Shown here: in pieces, positions 1 to 8,867 of the stretch
Layout: the number at the start of each line of letters is the position of its first letter
Position numbering within the stretch: the first letter of the stretch is position 1
Assembly (NCBI RefSeq): GCF_000170835.1
Contig: NZ_ABCP01000039.1
Span: 1-32,485, forward strand
Direction of reading: 5' to 3'
DNA: 32,485 nucleotides
Origin: Marinobacter algicola DG893
GTDB taxonomy: Bacteria; Pseudomonadota; Gammaproteobacteria; Pseudomonadales; Oleiphilaceae
Notes under the pieces: generated by a model
Database searches by the model: none
What the model saw: only the letters and a program-made list of their open reading frames with translations
What the model was told of the DNA's origin: nothing
Program-made: the position numbers and the translations under genes

Positions 1-97
1 CCCGGCCGTTGCTGCACATAGTCTGCCTATTGTGGATGAATCACGTATGATGTTACAGCAATCACCATTTCCCAGCAGGAATTAACCGACCCACGAT

Positions 98-1153
98 ATG
101 GCAAAACGTCGACTCAACAAGCAACAGCAGTGGCGCATCAAAAAAATTCAGCAGGAACGGGCTGCACGGGCGGCGAAGAAAGAAGAATCCATCAGTGAAA
201 AGCTGGATGCTGGCGATCTCGGCCCGGAGCAACAGGGACTTGTTATCGCTCACTACGGCCAACAACTCGACGTGGAAGCCCTGGAGGGGGAAGACACTGG
301 CAAGGTGCTGCGCTGCTTCGTGAGAGCGAACATCGACAGCCTGGTCACGGGCGACAAGGTGATCTGGCGCCCAGGCAGCGACAATACCGGCGTCATCGTG
401 GCGCGATGCGACCGCCACACCCTGCTACAGCGGCCCGACAATTTCGGCGCACTCAAACCCGTCGCCGCCAATATCGATTACATCATCCTCGTGATCGCGC
501 CCGAGCCCGAGCCCCATGACAACCTGATTGACCGCTACCTGGTGGCGGCAGAGAGCACGGATATTCCGGTCATCATCCTGCTTAACAAGACCGATCTGGT
601 AACCGACCAGAATCGCGACGCGATCGACCGTCTGCTGGCTCGTTACGAAAAGCTCGGATATCGAATAGAACGCACCTCCGCCAAAACCCTCGAAGGCGAG
701 CAGGCGGTCAGGGTGGAAGACCTGGTAAAAGGACAGACCAGCGTATTCGTAGGTCAATCGGGAGTTGGCAAGTCGTCCATCATCCAGACGTTATTGCCGG
801 AAGCGTCAATCCGGGTAGGCGCAGTCTCGGAAAGCACAGGAAAAGGGGTTCACACCACCACGACCGCCAAGCTTTTCCACCTCAACTGCGGAGGTGATCT
901 CATCGATTCACCCGGTATCCGGGAGTTCGGGCTGTGGCACATGACTCCACAAGAGATCGAATACGGCTTCCGTGAGATACGCGACCTGATCGGTCACTGC
1001 AAGTTCCGCAACTGTAGCCATATGGGGGACCCCGGCTGCGCCATTGCGCAGGCTGCCGAGGATGGCCGAATCAGCACGGAGCGACTAAAAAGCTTCAACC
1101 GGATTTTGCAGGACATGGCAGAACAGCAGTCACGGGGACTGAAAGCCGACTGA
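98..1153 (+). CDS. rsgA: Small ribosomal subunit biogenesis GTPase RsgA
   Basis: RsgA is a cytoplasmic GTPase that checks late maturation of the 30S subunit. The 351-residue product is a normal length. It has a basic N-terminus, an OB-fold region (about 45-110), then a circularly permuted GTPase: the G4 motif NKTD (163-166) comes before the G1 P-loop GQSGVGKSS (219-227) and the G3 motif DSPG (270-273). The C-terminal zinc site is visible as C301, C306, H308 and C314. Permutation plus zinc site is diagnostic of the family. It is convergent with motB, with 6 bases between the stop codons. In Pseudomonas the gene lies next to orn, which would be just left of the window. The 97 bases upstream hold a TATGAT -10-like box at 46-51 but no good -35. 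Confidence 0.97.
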   Translation: MAKRRLNKQQQWRIKKIQQERAARAAKKEESISEKLDAGDLGPEQQGLVIAHYGQQLDVEALEGEDTGKVLRCFVRANIDSLVTGDKVIWRPGSDNTGVIVARCDRHTLLQRPDNFGALKPVAANIDYIILVIAPEPEPHDNLIDRYLVAAESTDIPVIILLNKTDLVTDQNRDAIDRLLARYEKLGYRIERTSAKTLEGEQAVRVEDLVKGQTSVFVGQSGVGKSSIIQTLLPEASIRVGAVSESTGKGVHTTTTAKLFHLNCGGDLIDSPGIREFGLWHMTPQEIEYGFREIRDLIGHCKFRNCSHMGDPGCAIAQAAEDGRISTERLKSFNRILQDMAEQQSRGLKAD

Positions 1154-1161
1154 ACCGGCTT
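1143..1161. terminator. Small hairpin over the rsgA and motB stop codons
   Basis: AAGCCG (1143-1148) and CGGCTT (1156-1161) form a perfect 6-bp stem with a 7-base loop. It spans both convergent stop codons. No strong T-tract follows on either strand, so it may be a weak bidirectional terminator or simply chance. Confidence 0.3.
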
Positions 1162-2119
1162 ACCAATTCAACTCCCCGGGCTTGGGTTCCTCTTTTTCTT
1201 TCGCCCAACTACCTTCCTCCAGCCGTTTCATCGCTTCCTGCTGCTCTTCTTCGGAAGGCGCAGTCAGGTCGATAAGGGGCACATCCGACCGGCCGGCGTT
1301 GCTTTGTATGCCTTGTGCGGTTTTCTTGTTCATAACAATGATTGAGATACGGCGATTGACCGGCGCCTGCGGGTCATCCTGGTCAAACAGCACCGAATCG
1401 CTCAATCCGACCACACGACCGATCTGATTCTGCCTCACACCTCCGGCGACCAGAGCCCTGCGAGCCGTATTGGCCCTATCCGCCGACAACTCCCAGTTGG
1501 TATAGCCGGGGCGACCGCTAAACGGTGTGGAATCAGTATGGCCGGTAATACTCAGCTTGTTGTTGACGGTACCGAGCGTCTTGGCAAGCTCAAACAGAAT
1601 GTCTTGGGAATAATACTTGAGTTCGGCCCGGCCACTGTCGAACATCGGGCGTTGAGAGCGGTCCACAATCTGGATACGTAACCCTTCACTGGTAATATCA
1701 ATCAGCAACTGGTCTTTGAATTCCTGAAGGGTTTCGTTCTGCTCGATTCTCTCCTTGAGATCCTGGAACAACTCTTCCATCTGCTGCTGTTCCAGAGTCT
1801 GCGCCAACTCCTCAACGACCTGATCCTCGATCTGGATATCACTGCGCTCAATGTCTTCACTGCTTTCGTTGATTACCGAAGCGCTGCCCTCCAGATCCAC
1901 CGGGTTGGGAGACCCACCCTCAGTAAACCCGACCGGGTCTTTGAAGTACCCTTCCACAGCGCGAATCTGTTCAGGAGACGCCGTCGCCGTCAGCCAGAGC
2001 ACGAGAAAAAACGCCATCATGGCGGTCGCAAAGTCGGCGAAAGCCACTTTCCAGGACCCGCCGTGGTGCCCAGCCGCAACCTTCTTTTTTCTCTTTACAA
2101 TAATTGGCTGTTCTTCCAA
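1160..2119 (-). CDS. motB: Flagellar motor stator protein MotB
   Basis: MotB anchors the proton-driven stator to peptidoglycan and, with MotA, forms the ion channel turning the flagellum. The 319-residue protein has a basic N-terminus, one membrane helix (about 25-45) carrying the essential proton-binding Asp (D29, in ADFATAMMAFF), a charged coiled linker (about 90-140), and an OmpA-like peptidoglycan-binding domain (about 150-270) with the SITGHTDSTPF and NWELSADRANTARR signatures. Asp rather than an Na+-type pattern suggests proton coupling. The start is TTG: no ATG lies before the membrane helix, and AGGAG sits 7 bases upstream. It follows motA by 29 bases in one operon. The Pseudomonas paralogue pair motCD is an alternative identity, but the neighbours rsgA and psd fit motAB. 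Confidence 0.95.
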   Translation of the reverse strand: MEEQPIIVKRKKKVAAGHHGGSWKVAFADFATAMMAFFLVLWLTATASPEQIRAVEGYFKDPVGFTEGGSPNPVDLEGSASVINESSEDIERSDIQIEDQVVEELAQTLEQQQMEELFQDLKERIEQNETLQEFKDQLLIDITSEGLRIQIVDRSQRPMFDSGRAELKYYSQDILFELAKTLGTVNNKLSITGHTDSTPFSGRPGYTNWELSADRANTARRALVAGGVRQNQIGRVVGLSDSVLFDQDDPQAPVNRRISIIVMNKKTAQGIQSNAGRSDVPLIDLTAPSEEEQQEAMKRLEEGSWAKEKEEPKPGELNW

Positions 2120-2126
2120 GAAACTG

Positions 2127-2131
2127 CTCCT
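2127..2131 (-). promoter_or_regulatory. Ribosome binding site fixing the TTG start of motB
   Basis: AGGAG on the minus strand lies 7 bases before the TTG codon at 2119-2117. No in-frame ATG or GTG is available ahead of the transmembrane helix, so this site supports the rare TTG start. Confidence 0.75.
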
Positions 2132-2148
2132 GACGGCTCTTGCTCAGC

Positions 2149-3000
2149 CTATTTTGAACGCACGTGATCGTTGAGTTCCTGGAACCCTGGCCGCTTGTCA
2201 GACGGCAGAGCCTTGCGACCGAATTCGATAGCCATCTGCGGCGCCTGGCCCGACACGGTGGCAACGATCGCGGATTTGGCGCACTCGTAGGCCTTGATCT
2301 CGTACTTGGCGGTGTGTTCCATGGCAATGGAGGTGGGGCCAACGAAACCATACCCCATCCATATACCGAGGAACGTTCCCACCAGGGCCGCCGCCACGCT
2401 GAGACCAATTCTTTCAGGCCCCTCACTCAGGAAGTTCATGGTGATAACAATACCGAGCACCGCCGCAACGATACCCAGGCCCGGCAGGGCGTCCGCTATC
2501 TTGTTAACAGCGTGAGCAGGCTCTTCAAGTTCGTGCTGACGACTCTCGATCTCATTTTCCATCATGCCTTCTAGCTCGTGGGTTGCCATATTTCCAGAGC
2601 TGATAATTCTGAGGTAGTCGGTGATGAAGGCCAGCAGGTACTTCGACTTGATAATGGCGGGATAACGGCTGAAGATCTGACTTGACTCCGGATTATCGAT
2701 GTCTTCCTCGATGGCCATCACACCCTGCTTTCTGGACTTGTCGAAAATCTCGTACATCAGGCTGAGCAAATCCATGTAAAAGGACTTGTTGTAGGGAGAC
2801 CCCGTCAATTGGTTGAGGACGCCCTTCGCCACTTCCTTGATGGTGTGCAGGGGATTGGCAATGATGAATGATCCCACCGCGGCGCCGCCGATAATGAGTA
2901 TTTCCGTGGGCTGCCATAACACCAGAAGATTACCACCATGGAGAACATAGCCCCCGAGGACGCTGGCAATGACAATGACTGCACCAATTATGAGTAGCAT
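2149..3000 (-). CDS. motA: Flagellar motor stator protein MotA
   Basis: MotA is the four-helix stator subunit that conducts protons with MotB and pushes on the rotor. The 283-residue protein starts MLLIIGAVIVIASVLGGYVL, matching the usual first helix. Helix 2 follows at about 33-50, then a large cytoplasmic loop rich in charged residues (about 60-165), and helices 3 and 4 at about 170-225, with the conserved DALPGLGIVAAVLGIV and AALVGTFLGIWMGYG segments. An in-frame GTG lies 15 bases further upstream, but ATG at 3000 fits the family length. It is first in the motAB operon and divergent from psd. I saw no convincing sigma-28 box in the 180 bases upstream. Confidence 0.96.
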   Translation of the reverse strand: MLLIIGAVIVIASVLGGYVLHGGNLLVLWQPTEILIIGGAAVGSFIIANPLHTIKEVAKGVLNQLTGSPYNKSFYMDLLSLMYEIFDKSRKQGVMAIEEDIDNPESSQIFSRYPAIIKSKYLLAFITDYLRIISSGNMATHELEGMMENEIESRQHELEEPAHAVNKIADALPGLGIVAAVLGIVITMNFLSEGPERIGLSVAAALVGTFLGIWMGYGFVGPTSIAMEHTAKYEIKAYECAKSAIVATVSGQAPQMAIEFGRKALPSDKRPGFQELNDHVRSK

Positions 3001-3180
3001 GGATTGAGAACACACCTTCTGTGATTTCTGTCAGGCTAGGCGCCTGAAGCGGAGCCACCTGGCCGGCCTGCACAGATAATAGCAAGCAGCGGACCGAACC
3101 GCGAAGATATGAAACAATTTCTATACATACCCCGCGATTTGTTAAACTTCGCGCCTCTGAGCGCCAAGGACCACTATCCA

Positions 3181-4059
3181 ATGTTCGACAAGCTGTTTGT
3201 AATGAGCCAGTACATAACGCCGCAACTTTTGGTTTCACGCCTTGCGGGCCGACTTGCGGACAATGAAAGCATGCCTGGACTCAAGGATCGTGTGGTGAAG
3301 TGGTTCATCGGCCGCTATGGCGTCAATATGAACGAAGCGCTGGAACCGGAGCCGGCGGCCTATCCAAGCTTCAACGCCTTTTTCACCCGCGCCCTGAAAC
3401 CCGGCCTGCGGCCCGTGGATGAACGCGAAAGCGCCCTTGTCAGCCCCGTTGACGGCGCCATCAGCCAACTGGGTCAAGTCAGCAATGATCGGATTTTTCA
3501 GGCCAAGGGCCAGTCCTTCAGCCTCAACGAACTGCTCGGGGGCGATGAGGCCAGGGCGGCAAGCTTTGCCGATGGCGAATTTGCCACCATCTACCTCTCC
3601 CCCAAGGACTATCACCGCATTCATATGCCGCTGGCGGGCACGCTCCGGGAAATGGTGTACGTTCCCGGCAAGCTGTTTTCCGTTAACCCAACCACCGCTG
3701 AGAACGTGCCCAACCTGTTCGCACGGAACGAGCGGGTCGCCTGTATATTTGATACCCCCGCAGGCCCAATGGCCCTGGTGCTGGTCGGCGCGATGATCGT
3801 AGGCAGTGTCGAGACGACCTGGGCTGGCGTCGTCGCCCCCGGCGGAGGTGAGGTGTCCGAGAGCCGCTATGACAGCCTCAAAACGCCCATCCAGTTTGAA
3901 AAAGGCGAGGAAATGGGACGGTTCCGCCTGGGCTCAACAGTGATCATGGTTATGCCCAAGGGCGCCGTGAATTGGAACGCAAGTCAGGTAGCGGGCGGTA
4001 CGGTGCGCATGGGTGAAGCTTTCGGCGACATCAACACCGGTCAGCCGGAAACGCAATAA
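3181..4059 (+). CDS. psd: Phosphatidylserine decarboxylase proenzyme
   Basis: Psd converts phosphatidylserine to phosphatidylethanolamine at the inner membrane. It is made as a proenzyme that cleaves itself to form a pyruvoyl group. The LGST cleavage motif is present near the C-terminus (FRLGSTVIM), as are the conserved SPVDGAISQLG, YLSPKDYHRIHMP and NVPNLFARNERV blocks. The start was set at ATG 3181 (MFDKLFVMSQYITP), which aligns with the family N-terminus and has AAGGA 10 bases upstream. That gives 292 residues, close to the Pseudomonas length. A longer reading from 3109 adds 24 residues that do not look like the family. Its 3' end overlaps epmA by 29 bases, tail to tail. Confidence 0.97.
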   Translation: MFDKLFVMSQYITPQLLVSRLAGRLADNESMPGLKDRVVKWFIGRYGVNMNEALEPEPAAYPSFNAFFTRALKPGLRPVDERESALVSPVDGAISQLGQVSNDRIFQAKGQSFSLNELLGGDEARAASFADGEFATIYLSPKDYHRIHMPLAGTLREMVYVPGKLFSVNPTTAENVPNLFARNERVACIFDTPAGPMALVLVGAMIVGSVETTWAGVVAPGGGEVSESRYDSLKTPIQFEKGEEMGRFRLGSTVIMVMPKGAVNWNASQVAGGTVRMGEAFGDINTGQPETQ

Positions 4060-5005
4060 CGCCGGCCAACTCATCAAGCCCTAACTTCAGCATCAACAGG
4101 CGGTCAAGGCCTAACGCCACTCCGGAACAATCGGGCACTCCCGAATCCAGCGCAGCCATGAACGCTTGATCGATCGGCATCTCGAGCTTTCCCACTCTGC
4201 GACGAGCCTGGTTGTCCGCCTCAAACCGACGCCTCTGCTCGTCAGGATCGGTCAGTTCCCAGTAGCCGTTGCACAGTTCCACACCGCCCACGTAGAGCTC
4301 GAAACGATGGGCCTGACGCACCCCGGACTGTTCCGACACACGGGCCAGTGCTGCCTGGGACTCCGGATATCCGGTCACAAATACCGGCCCTACGTCCGCC
4401 AGTGCTGGCTCCACCTGATAGCTCATCAGCAGATCCAGATAATCGTCGCGAGAGAACCCATCCAACTGGGACGACTCCATCCACTGTTCGCAACGCTCTG
4501 ACAACTCATCCTTGCCCGCCAAAAACGGATCAATACCCGCGAACCGGAGAAACGCGTCACGATAATCCATGGTGCGTGGCGGTTCACAACCCAGCCAGCC
4601 ACATACCAACTCGGACACCTCTTCCATCAGATCGACGTCCGTAAACCCGGGCCGGTACCATTCAAGCAGGGAGAACTCAGGATTGTGGCGTCGCCCGAAC
4701 TCACCGTCGCGAAACACCCGGGCGATCTGATAAATCGGGCCGGAGCCAGCTGCCAGCATCCGTTTCATGTGATATTCCGGCGACGTCTGTAACCACCCGC
4801 CCGCTGGATGGGCTCCGATCGAGGCGGGGTTCGCGGAGACACTGTCGATATTGATATCAGTCACACCGTGCCGGCCAAGCACGGGCGTCTCAACTTCCAT
4901 TACATTACGTTGCGCAAAAAAACCGCGCACCCAGGCAAGCTGTTGTGCGCGGCTTTTAAGGACTGCCTGTGAAGTCGAAGGCCGCCACTGAAGGGAGTCA
5001 ATCAC
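4031..5005 (-). CDS. epmA: EF-P beta-lysine ligase EpmA (GenX/PoxA)
   Basis: EpmA is a paralogue of the class II lysyl-tRNA synthetase catalytic core. It attaches (R)-beta-lysine to Lys34 of EF-P. The protein lacks an anticodon-binding domain. It has class II motif 2 (IARVFRDGEFGRRHNPEFS) and motif 3 (GVALGLDRLLML), plus the substrate-site FELYVGGVELCNGYWEL stretch. I prefer the GTG start at 5005, with GGAG 6 bases upstream, giving 324 residues, the E. coli length. A TTG at 5017, directly after the efp stop, would add four residues. It is downstream of efp in one operon, 12 bases after the efp stop, and its substrate partner epmB is divergent to efp. The 3' end overlaps psd. Confidence 0.95.
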   Translation of the reverse strand: MIDSLQWRPSTSQAVLKSRAQQLAWVRGFFAQRNVMEVETPVLGRHGVTDINIDSVSANPASIGAHPAGGWLQTSPEYHMKRMLAAGSGPIYQIARVFRDGEFGRRHNPEFSLLEWYRPGFTDVDLMEEVSELVCGWLGCEPPRTMDYRDAFLRFAGIDPFLAGKDELSERCEQWMESSQLDGFSRDDYLDLLMSYQVEPALADVGPVFVTGYPESQAALARVSEQSGVRQAHRFELYVGGVELCNGYWELTDPDEQRRRFEADNQARRRVGKLEMPIDQAFMAALDSGVPDCSGVALGLDRLLMLKLGLDELAGVIAFPADRC

Positions 5006-5011
5006 AGGGGG

Positions 5012-5015
5012 CTCC
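5012..5015 (-). promoter_or_regulatory. Ribosome binding site selecting the epmA GTG start
   Basis: GGAG on the minus strand is followed by six bases (CCCCCT) and GTG at 5005-5003. The competing TTG at 5017 would overlap this site and has no equivalent motif, so GTG is preferred. Confidence 0.6.
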
Positions 5016-5017
5016 AA

Positions 5018-5593
5018 TCAGCTGTTTTTAACCCGATTGACGTATTCACCGGACCGGGTGTCCACCTTCAGCACTTCACCAATGGTAATAAACAGCGGCA
5101 CGTTGACAACGGCACCTGTGGAAAGGGTCGCCGGCTTGGTGCCACCCTGGGCGGTGTCGCCTTTCATACCCGGATCCGTGTCCACCACTTCCAACTCGAC
5201 AAAGTTGGGCGGGGAGACGGTCAGGGGCGCGCCGTTATAGAGCGTCACCGTGTAGACATCCTGCTCTTTCAGCCATTTAAGGGCATCACCAACCGCCTTG
5301 GCATCCGCCGGGAATTGCTCGAAAGACCCATCGGTTTTCATGAAGTGCCAGAATTCGCCATCGGTGTACAGGTACTCCATTTCCTGATCGATCACGTCAG
5401 CAGCTTCCAGGCTCTCTCCAGACTTGAAAGTGCGCTCCCATTGACGGTTGGTCATCAGGTTACGCAGTTTTACCCGGTTGAATGCCTGCCCTTTACCGGG
5501 CTTTACGAATTCGTTCTCGAGAATGATGCAGGGGTCGCCATCCAGCAAAACCTTAAGACCGCCACGGAATTCGTTGGTAGAATATGAAGCCAT
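5018..5593 (-). CDS. efp: Translation elongation factor P
   Basis: EF-P binds between the P and E sites of stalled ribosomes and speeds peptide bond formation at polyproline stretches. The 191-residue protein has the KOW-like N-terminal domain and two OB domains ending in [20 protein letters not shown]. The modified residue is K34, inside PGKGQAF, the context typical of the beta-lysylated class, which fits epmA and epmB being its neighbours. ATG at 5593 gives the normal [15 protein letters not shown]-terminus, with AGGTGA about 8 bases upstream. An extension to 5707 is possible in frame but would run into epmB. It is 45 bases from divergent epmB and just ahead of epmA. Confidence 0.97.
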   Translation of the reverse strand: MASYSTNEFRGGLKVLLDGDPCIILENEFVKPGKGQAFNRVKLRNLMTNRQWERTFKSGESLEAADVIDQEMEYLYTDGEFWHFMKTDGSFEQFPADAKAVGDALKWLKEQDVYTVTLYNGAPLTVSPPNFVELEVVDTDPGMKGDTAQGGTKPATLSTGAVVNVPLFITIGEVLKVDTRSGEYVNRVKNS

Positions 5594-5638
5594 GAAATTA
5601 TCACCTGAAACGATGCTTTTGGAAATTCGAAGCTGGCT

Positions 5639-6679
5639 ATGATACAGCGAACCGCCACCCGTATAGAAGCCCGCCCCGTCGATCACGCTGATCACAGTTG
5701 GCAGCAACTGCTCTCAGAGTCCGTCACGACACCAGAAGCCCTGCTGCGCCGGCTCAACCTCGACTCGGCGACTTGGTTCCACGGCGCCGATGAAGGCCAC
5801 CGATTGTTCCCCATAAGGGTGCCCGAACCCTATCTGAGTCGAATTAAAAGGGGCGATCCCGACGATCCCCTGCTACGTCAGGTGCTGCCTTTATCATCCG
5901 AAGCAGTCACCCATCCCGGATTCGTCTCCGACCCACTTCAGGAAGCTGGCTCCATGCCAGCGACCGGGTTGATTCGCAAGTACGATAGCCGCGCCCTGTT
6001 GATGGTGACCGGGCAATGCGCTATCAACTGTCGATACTGCTTCCGCCGCCACTTTCCCTACGAGGACCATCGACTGTCTCCGGAGGACCGGACACAGGCC
6101 ATCAAGACACTTTCCGAGGACACTCGCTTAAACGAAGTGATTTTCAGCGGGGGTGATCCGCTGGTGGCTAACGATCGGCTGCTGTCGGCCTGGGCCGAGG
6201 CATTGGCAGCCATCCCACACATCCGCAGGCTGAGAGTCCATACCCGACTGCCCGTTGTCATACCCCAAAGAGTGACTGATTCTCTGATCAAATGGCTCTC
6301 TGGCTCCCGCCTGCAGGCTGTCGTCGTTATTCACGTCAATCATCCCGCCGAACTGGATGCCGACACGCAACGGGCCCTCGAACGCCTGAAAGCCGCAGGC
6401 ATCACATTGCTGAACCAAAGCGTGGTATTGAAAGGAGTGAATGACAACGCCAGAGTGCTGGCGGAACTCAGCGAGCGACTGTTCGAGTGTGGCGTACTGC
6501 CTTATTACCTCCATGCCTTCGATCCAGTCGCCGGCGCTCACCACTTCGAAGTCAGTGACAACAAGGCCAGGGACCTGGTACGGCAGCTGATTACATTACT
6601 ACCAGGTTTTTTGGTACCCAGGCTTGTCAGGGAGATTCCCGGCCAGTCCGGAAAAACACCATTGGACCTGTTTGCGTGA
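5639..6679 (+). CDS. epmB: EF-P (R)-beta-lysylation protein / lysine 2,3-aminomutase EpmB
   Basis: EpmB is a radical SAM, PLP-dependent aminomutase that turns (S)-alpha-lysine into (R)-beta-lysine for EpmA. The 346-residue protein has the CxxxCxxC iron-sulfur motif at C127, C131 and C134 ([17 protein letters not shown]), the FSGGDPL strand after it, and a C-terminal PGQSGKTP segment whose Lys is the likely PLP ligand. It lacks the long C-terminal extension of clostridial lysine aminomutase, which agrees with EpmB rather than a catabolic enzyme. It is divergent from efp across a 45-base gap. The hydroxylase EpmC is not in this window. Confidence 0.96.
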   Translation: MIQRTATRIEARPVDHADHSWQQLLSESVTTPEALLRRLNLDSATWFHGADEGHRLFPIRVPEPYLSRIKRGDPDDPLLRQVLPLSSEAVTHPGFVSDPLQEAGSMPATGLIRKYDSRALLMVTGQCAINCRYCFRRHFPYEDHRLSPEDRTQAIKTLSEDTRLNEVIFSGGDPLVANDRLLSAWAEALAAIPHIRRLRVHTRLPVVIPQRVTDSLIKWLSGSRLQAVVVIHVNHPAELDADTQRALERLKAAGITLLNQSVVLKGVNDNARVLAELSERLFECGVLPYYLHAFDPVAGAHHFEVSDNKARDLVRQLITLLPGFLVPRLVREIPGQSGKTPLDLFA

Positions 6680-6905
6680 CCCGTTTGGCAATGTTGGCCC
6701 AAATTTACTTGTTAAACATTGTCAACTCGTGCTTTTCTCGCTTTTTGTTGTGCGTTTGCTATTTTACAGTGCAGAAAGCGATAACAATAAAAACCGATAT
6801 TCGCGGCGTTTTCCGATTAAAACACGCAGGCGTCACCAAGATACGCTTGCAGTTAGTGGTACAACCCGGAGTACCTACCGTGGTCCAGACAAATGGCGTG
6901 AAAGC

Positions 6906-8708
6906 ATGGAAGGCATGATTCTGAAGCCCGATCTCCGCGTTCCTGAACAGAAGACGGCAAGTCTCTCTTTTTGCCAGACTTCCCCCAAAGCCTTCAGGGA
7001 CTGGGTGAACCAGTTACCAATGGCGAATATTGGTGAGGCTTCCCGGCAGCTCTATCACGCCATCATTGAACTCAACCATCTGTTCATCGCGCCACAGCAA
7101 CGGCTGCAACTGCTGGAGCTGATTCGCCCGAAAATACATTTCGTCTGTTCAGAACTGTCCCGGCACTACCTTGGCCTGGCGGTCGCGCTACCGGAAAAAC
7201 AGCGAAAGATTGCCAACCTGTCCCAAGCCCTCCAGCTCCATGCCGCCAGCGGTTACAAACTGTGCGTACTTGAGTTCCTGGACAACGGTGGCCTGGACAA
7301 GAATCGTAAAGCAGTCTCGACGGCCGTTCACCGCGCCATCTCGGAACTGGCGGCCACCATCGTGCGTGCCCATCAACTCTACTGCCCCAGCCCTGCTCAA
7401 AGTTGGCTGGAATGTCATCGACTTTTCCGATTCGCCCATCGCAACAAAATCCACGGGCTATCCGTCGACGACGATACACTAACCCATCGCCGCGGAAGCT
7501 CCGTGGAAGACAGCTACAAACGCATTCTGCTGCTAGGCTGCGCCCGCCCCAACCAACTCCGGCAAGGCGAACTGGCACAAGTTTACGAGCTGTTTGAAAA
7601 CTGGACCCACCTGGTTTCCTGCGGACCGGAAACCGACAACGACAGTCTGTTCGTGGTAAACATGGAGCGAGACACCTCACCGGTCTACCGCAGCCTGCTG
7701 GAACAAAAGCCAGGCAACGACTGCTACAACTTCGACACCCGAGACTTATCAGAACAAATCACGGACGCCCTGCACGCCCGCAACAAACGGGATGGCGGGG
7801 CCAGCGAACTTGAGCTTCCCTCCCGCATTGGCGATACGCTGCTGACTCACCTGAGCCAGGCGCTGGGCATCCTTGCCAAGCGCAACTTCAATCGCATTGC
7901 CAGCCAGGGCACGCTTGAAATATGCGTAGGCCTGACAGCAACCCATTACTACGTGGCCGGTGCAAAAACGTTCAACGAGTTTGTCAGCGGTAACGACGAC
8001 AAAACTGGCGGCGACAACATGTTCCTGCGCTCGTCCCGCCAGAAACAGGACGCCTGGGCCGGCGCTCATGACGCCGGGCCCAACGACGAGCCGCTGCAGT
8101 CGGCGGATACGCCAATCAACTTCCGCAACAGTATTGGCGCCACACCAGACAGTGAAAGTGATCGAAGAAAACCCAAGCGTCACCACGCGCTTCTGGTGAA
8201 CACCAGCCCCGGCGGATACTGCGCCGCATGGGAGACCAACGTGCCCTCCTCCCTTCAGGCGGGTGAGATCCTCGGCGTCCGTGAGCAATCAAGCCACCCC
8301 TGGAGCGTGGCGGTTGTGCGCTGGATAAGACAGGTTCGCAACCAGGGCACCCAGGTTGGCATTGAGCTGTTGGCCCCCAGTGCGGCGCCATGCGGCGTGA
8401 GACTGATCCAGAAAATTGGCAACAGCAGCGAGTACCTGCGGGGCCTCCTGCTACCGGAAATCAGCGTGGTCAACCAGGCCGCGACACTCATCACACCGCG
8501 ACTTCCGTTCCAGTCCGGCAGCCGGATTTCATTGCTTCATGACGGTCGGGAAGATCAGGGCACCCTGTCCCGCAAGATTTCAGCAACCGGCAGCGTCAGT
8601 CAGTTTGAACTCAAGCTTCAGAACGCGGGTGTAACGACGGCCGGCGGTAATCCGCCGGAGGCCGGCACCAGTGAAGACGAGTTCGACTCGCTATGGCCCT
8701 CGCTATAG
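6906..8708 (+). CDS. FimX-associated PilZ-like protein of unknown function
   Basis: Its position corresponds to the uncharacterised P. aeruginosa gene just before fimX. The start is uncertain: ATG at 6906 gives 600 residues, while the reading frame is open back to 6624 inside epmB. The first 400 residues look soluble and helical, without signal peptide or membrane helix. From about 418 to 510 there is a PilZ-like stretch: RKPKR, then NTSPGG (the N-x-S-x-x-G half of the c-di-GMP motif), then GEILGVRE, a VVRWIRQVRNQG strand and VGIELLAP. RxxxR lies only seven residues before NxSxxG, closer than in classic PilZ proteins, so ligand binding is not assured. A beta-rich tail follows. It lies 159 bases ahead of fimX. 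I infer a role in c-di-GMP or type IV pilus control. Confidence 0.75.
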   Translation: MEGMILKPDLRVPEQKTASLSFCQTSPKAFRDWVNQLPMANIGEASRQLYHAIIELNHLFIAPQQRLQLLELIRPKIHFVCSELSRHYLGLAVALPEKQRKIANLSQALQLHAASGYKLCVLEFLDNGGLDKNRKAVSTAVHRAISELAATIVRAHQLYCPSPAQSWLECHRLFRFAHRNKIHGLSVDDDTLTHRRGSSVEDSYKRILLLGCARPNQLRQGELAQVYELFENWTHLVSCGPETDNDSLFVVNMERDTSPVYRSLLEQKPGNDCYNFDTRDLSEQITDALHARNKRDGGASELELPSRIGDTLLTHLSQALGILAKRNFNRIASQGTLEICVGLTATHYYVAGAKTFNEFVSGNDDKTGGDNMFLRSSRQKQDAWAGAHDAGPNDEPLQSADTPINFRNSIGATPDSESDRRKPKRHHALLVNTSPGGYCAAWETNVPSSLQAGEILGVREQSSHPWSVAVVRWIRQVRNQGTQVGIELLAPSAAPCGVRLIQKIGNSSEYLRGLLLPEISVVNQAATLITPRLPFQSGSRISLLHDGREDQGTLSRKISATGSVSQFELKLQNAGVTTAGGNPPEAGTSEDEFDSLWPSL

Positions 8709-8867
8709 TGCACCGTTACTGTGACCGGACGCTTATGAACCCGCCCGAAGGGTTGTTATTAACCGGTAACCCCTGCATCATTCAGCGTTAGTGAAAGCCG
8801 GCCCCGTGCTCTGAGTTATACAATAGGTGTCGGCACAGCCAACGTGTATCACGAGACATCTGACGAA

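Noticed and set aside
3109..3180. Upstream extension of psd by 24 codons
   Set aside because: The added residues do not match the Psd N-terminus, and the ATG at 3181 has a better fit in length and alignment.
6676..6918. An 80-codon frame with a GTG overlapping the epmB stop
   Set aside because: The GTGA overlap is tempting, but the sequence has no ribosome site, unusual codons, and runs into the start of the PilZ-like gene in another frame. I treat it as an intergenic chance frame.
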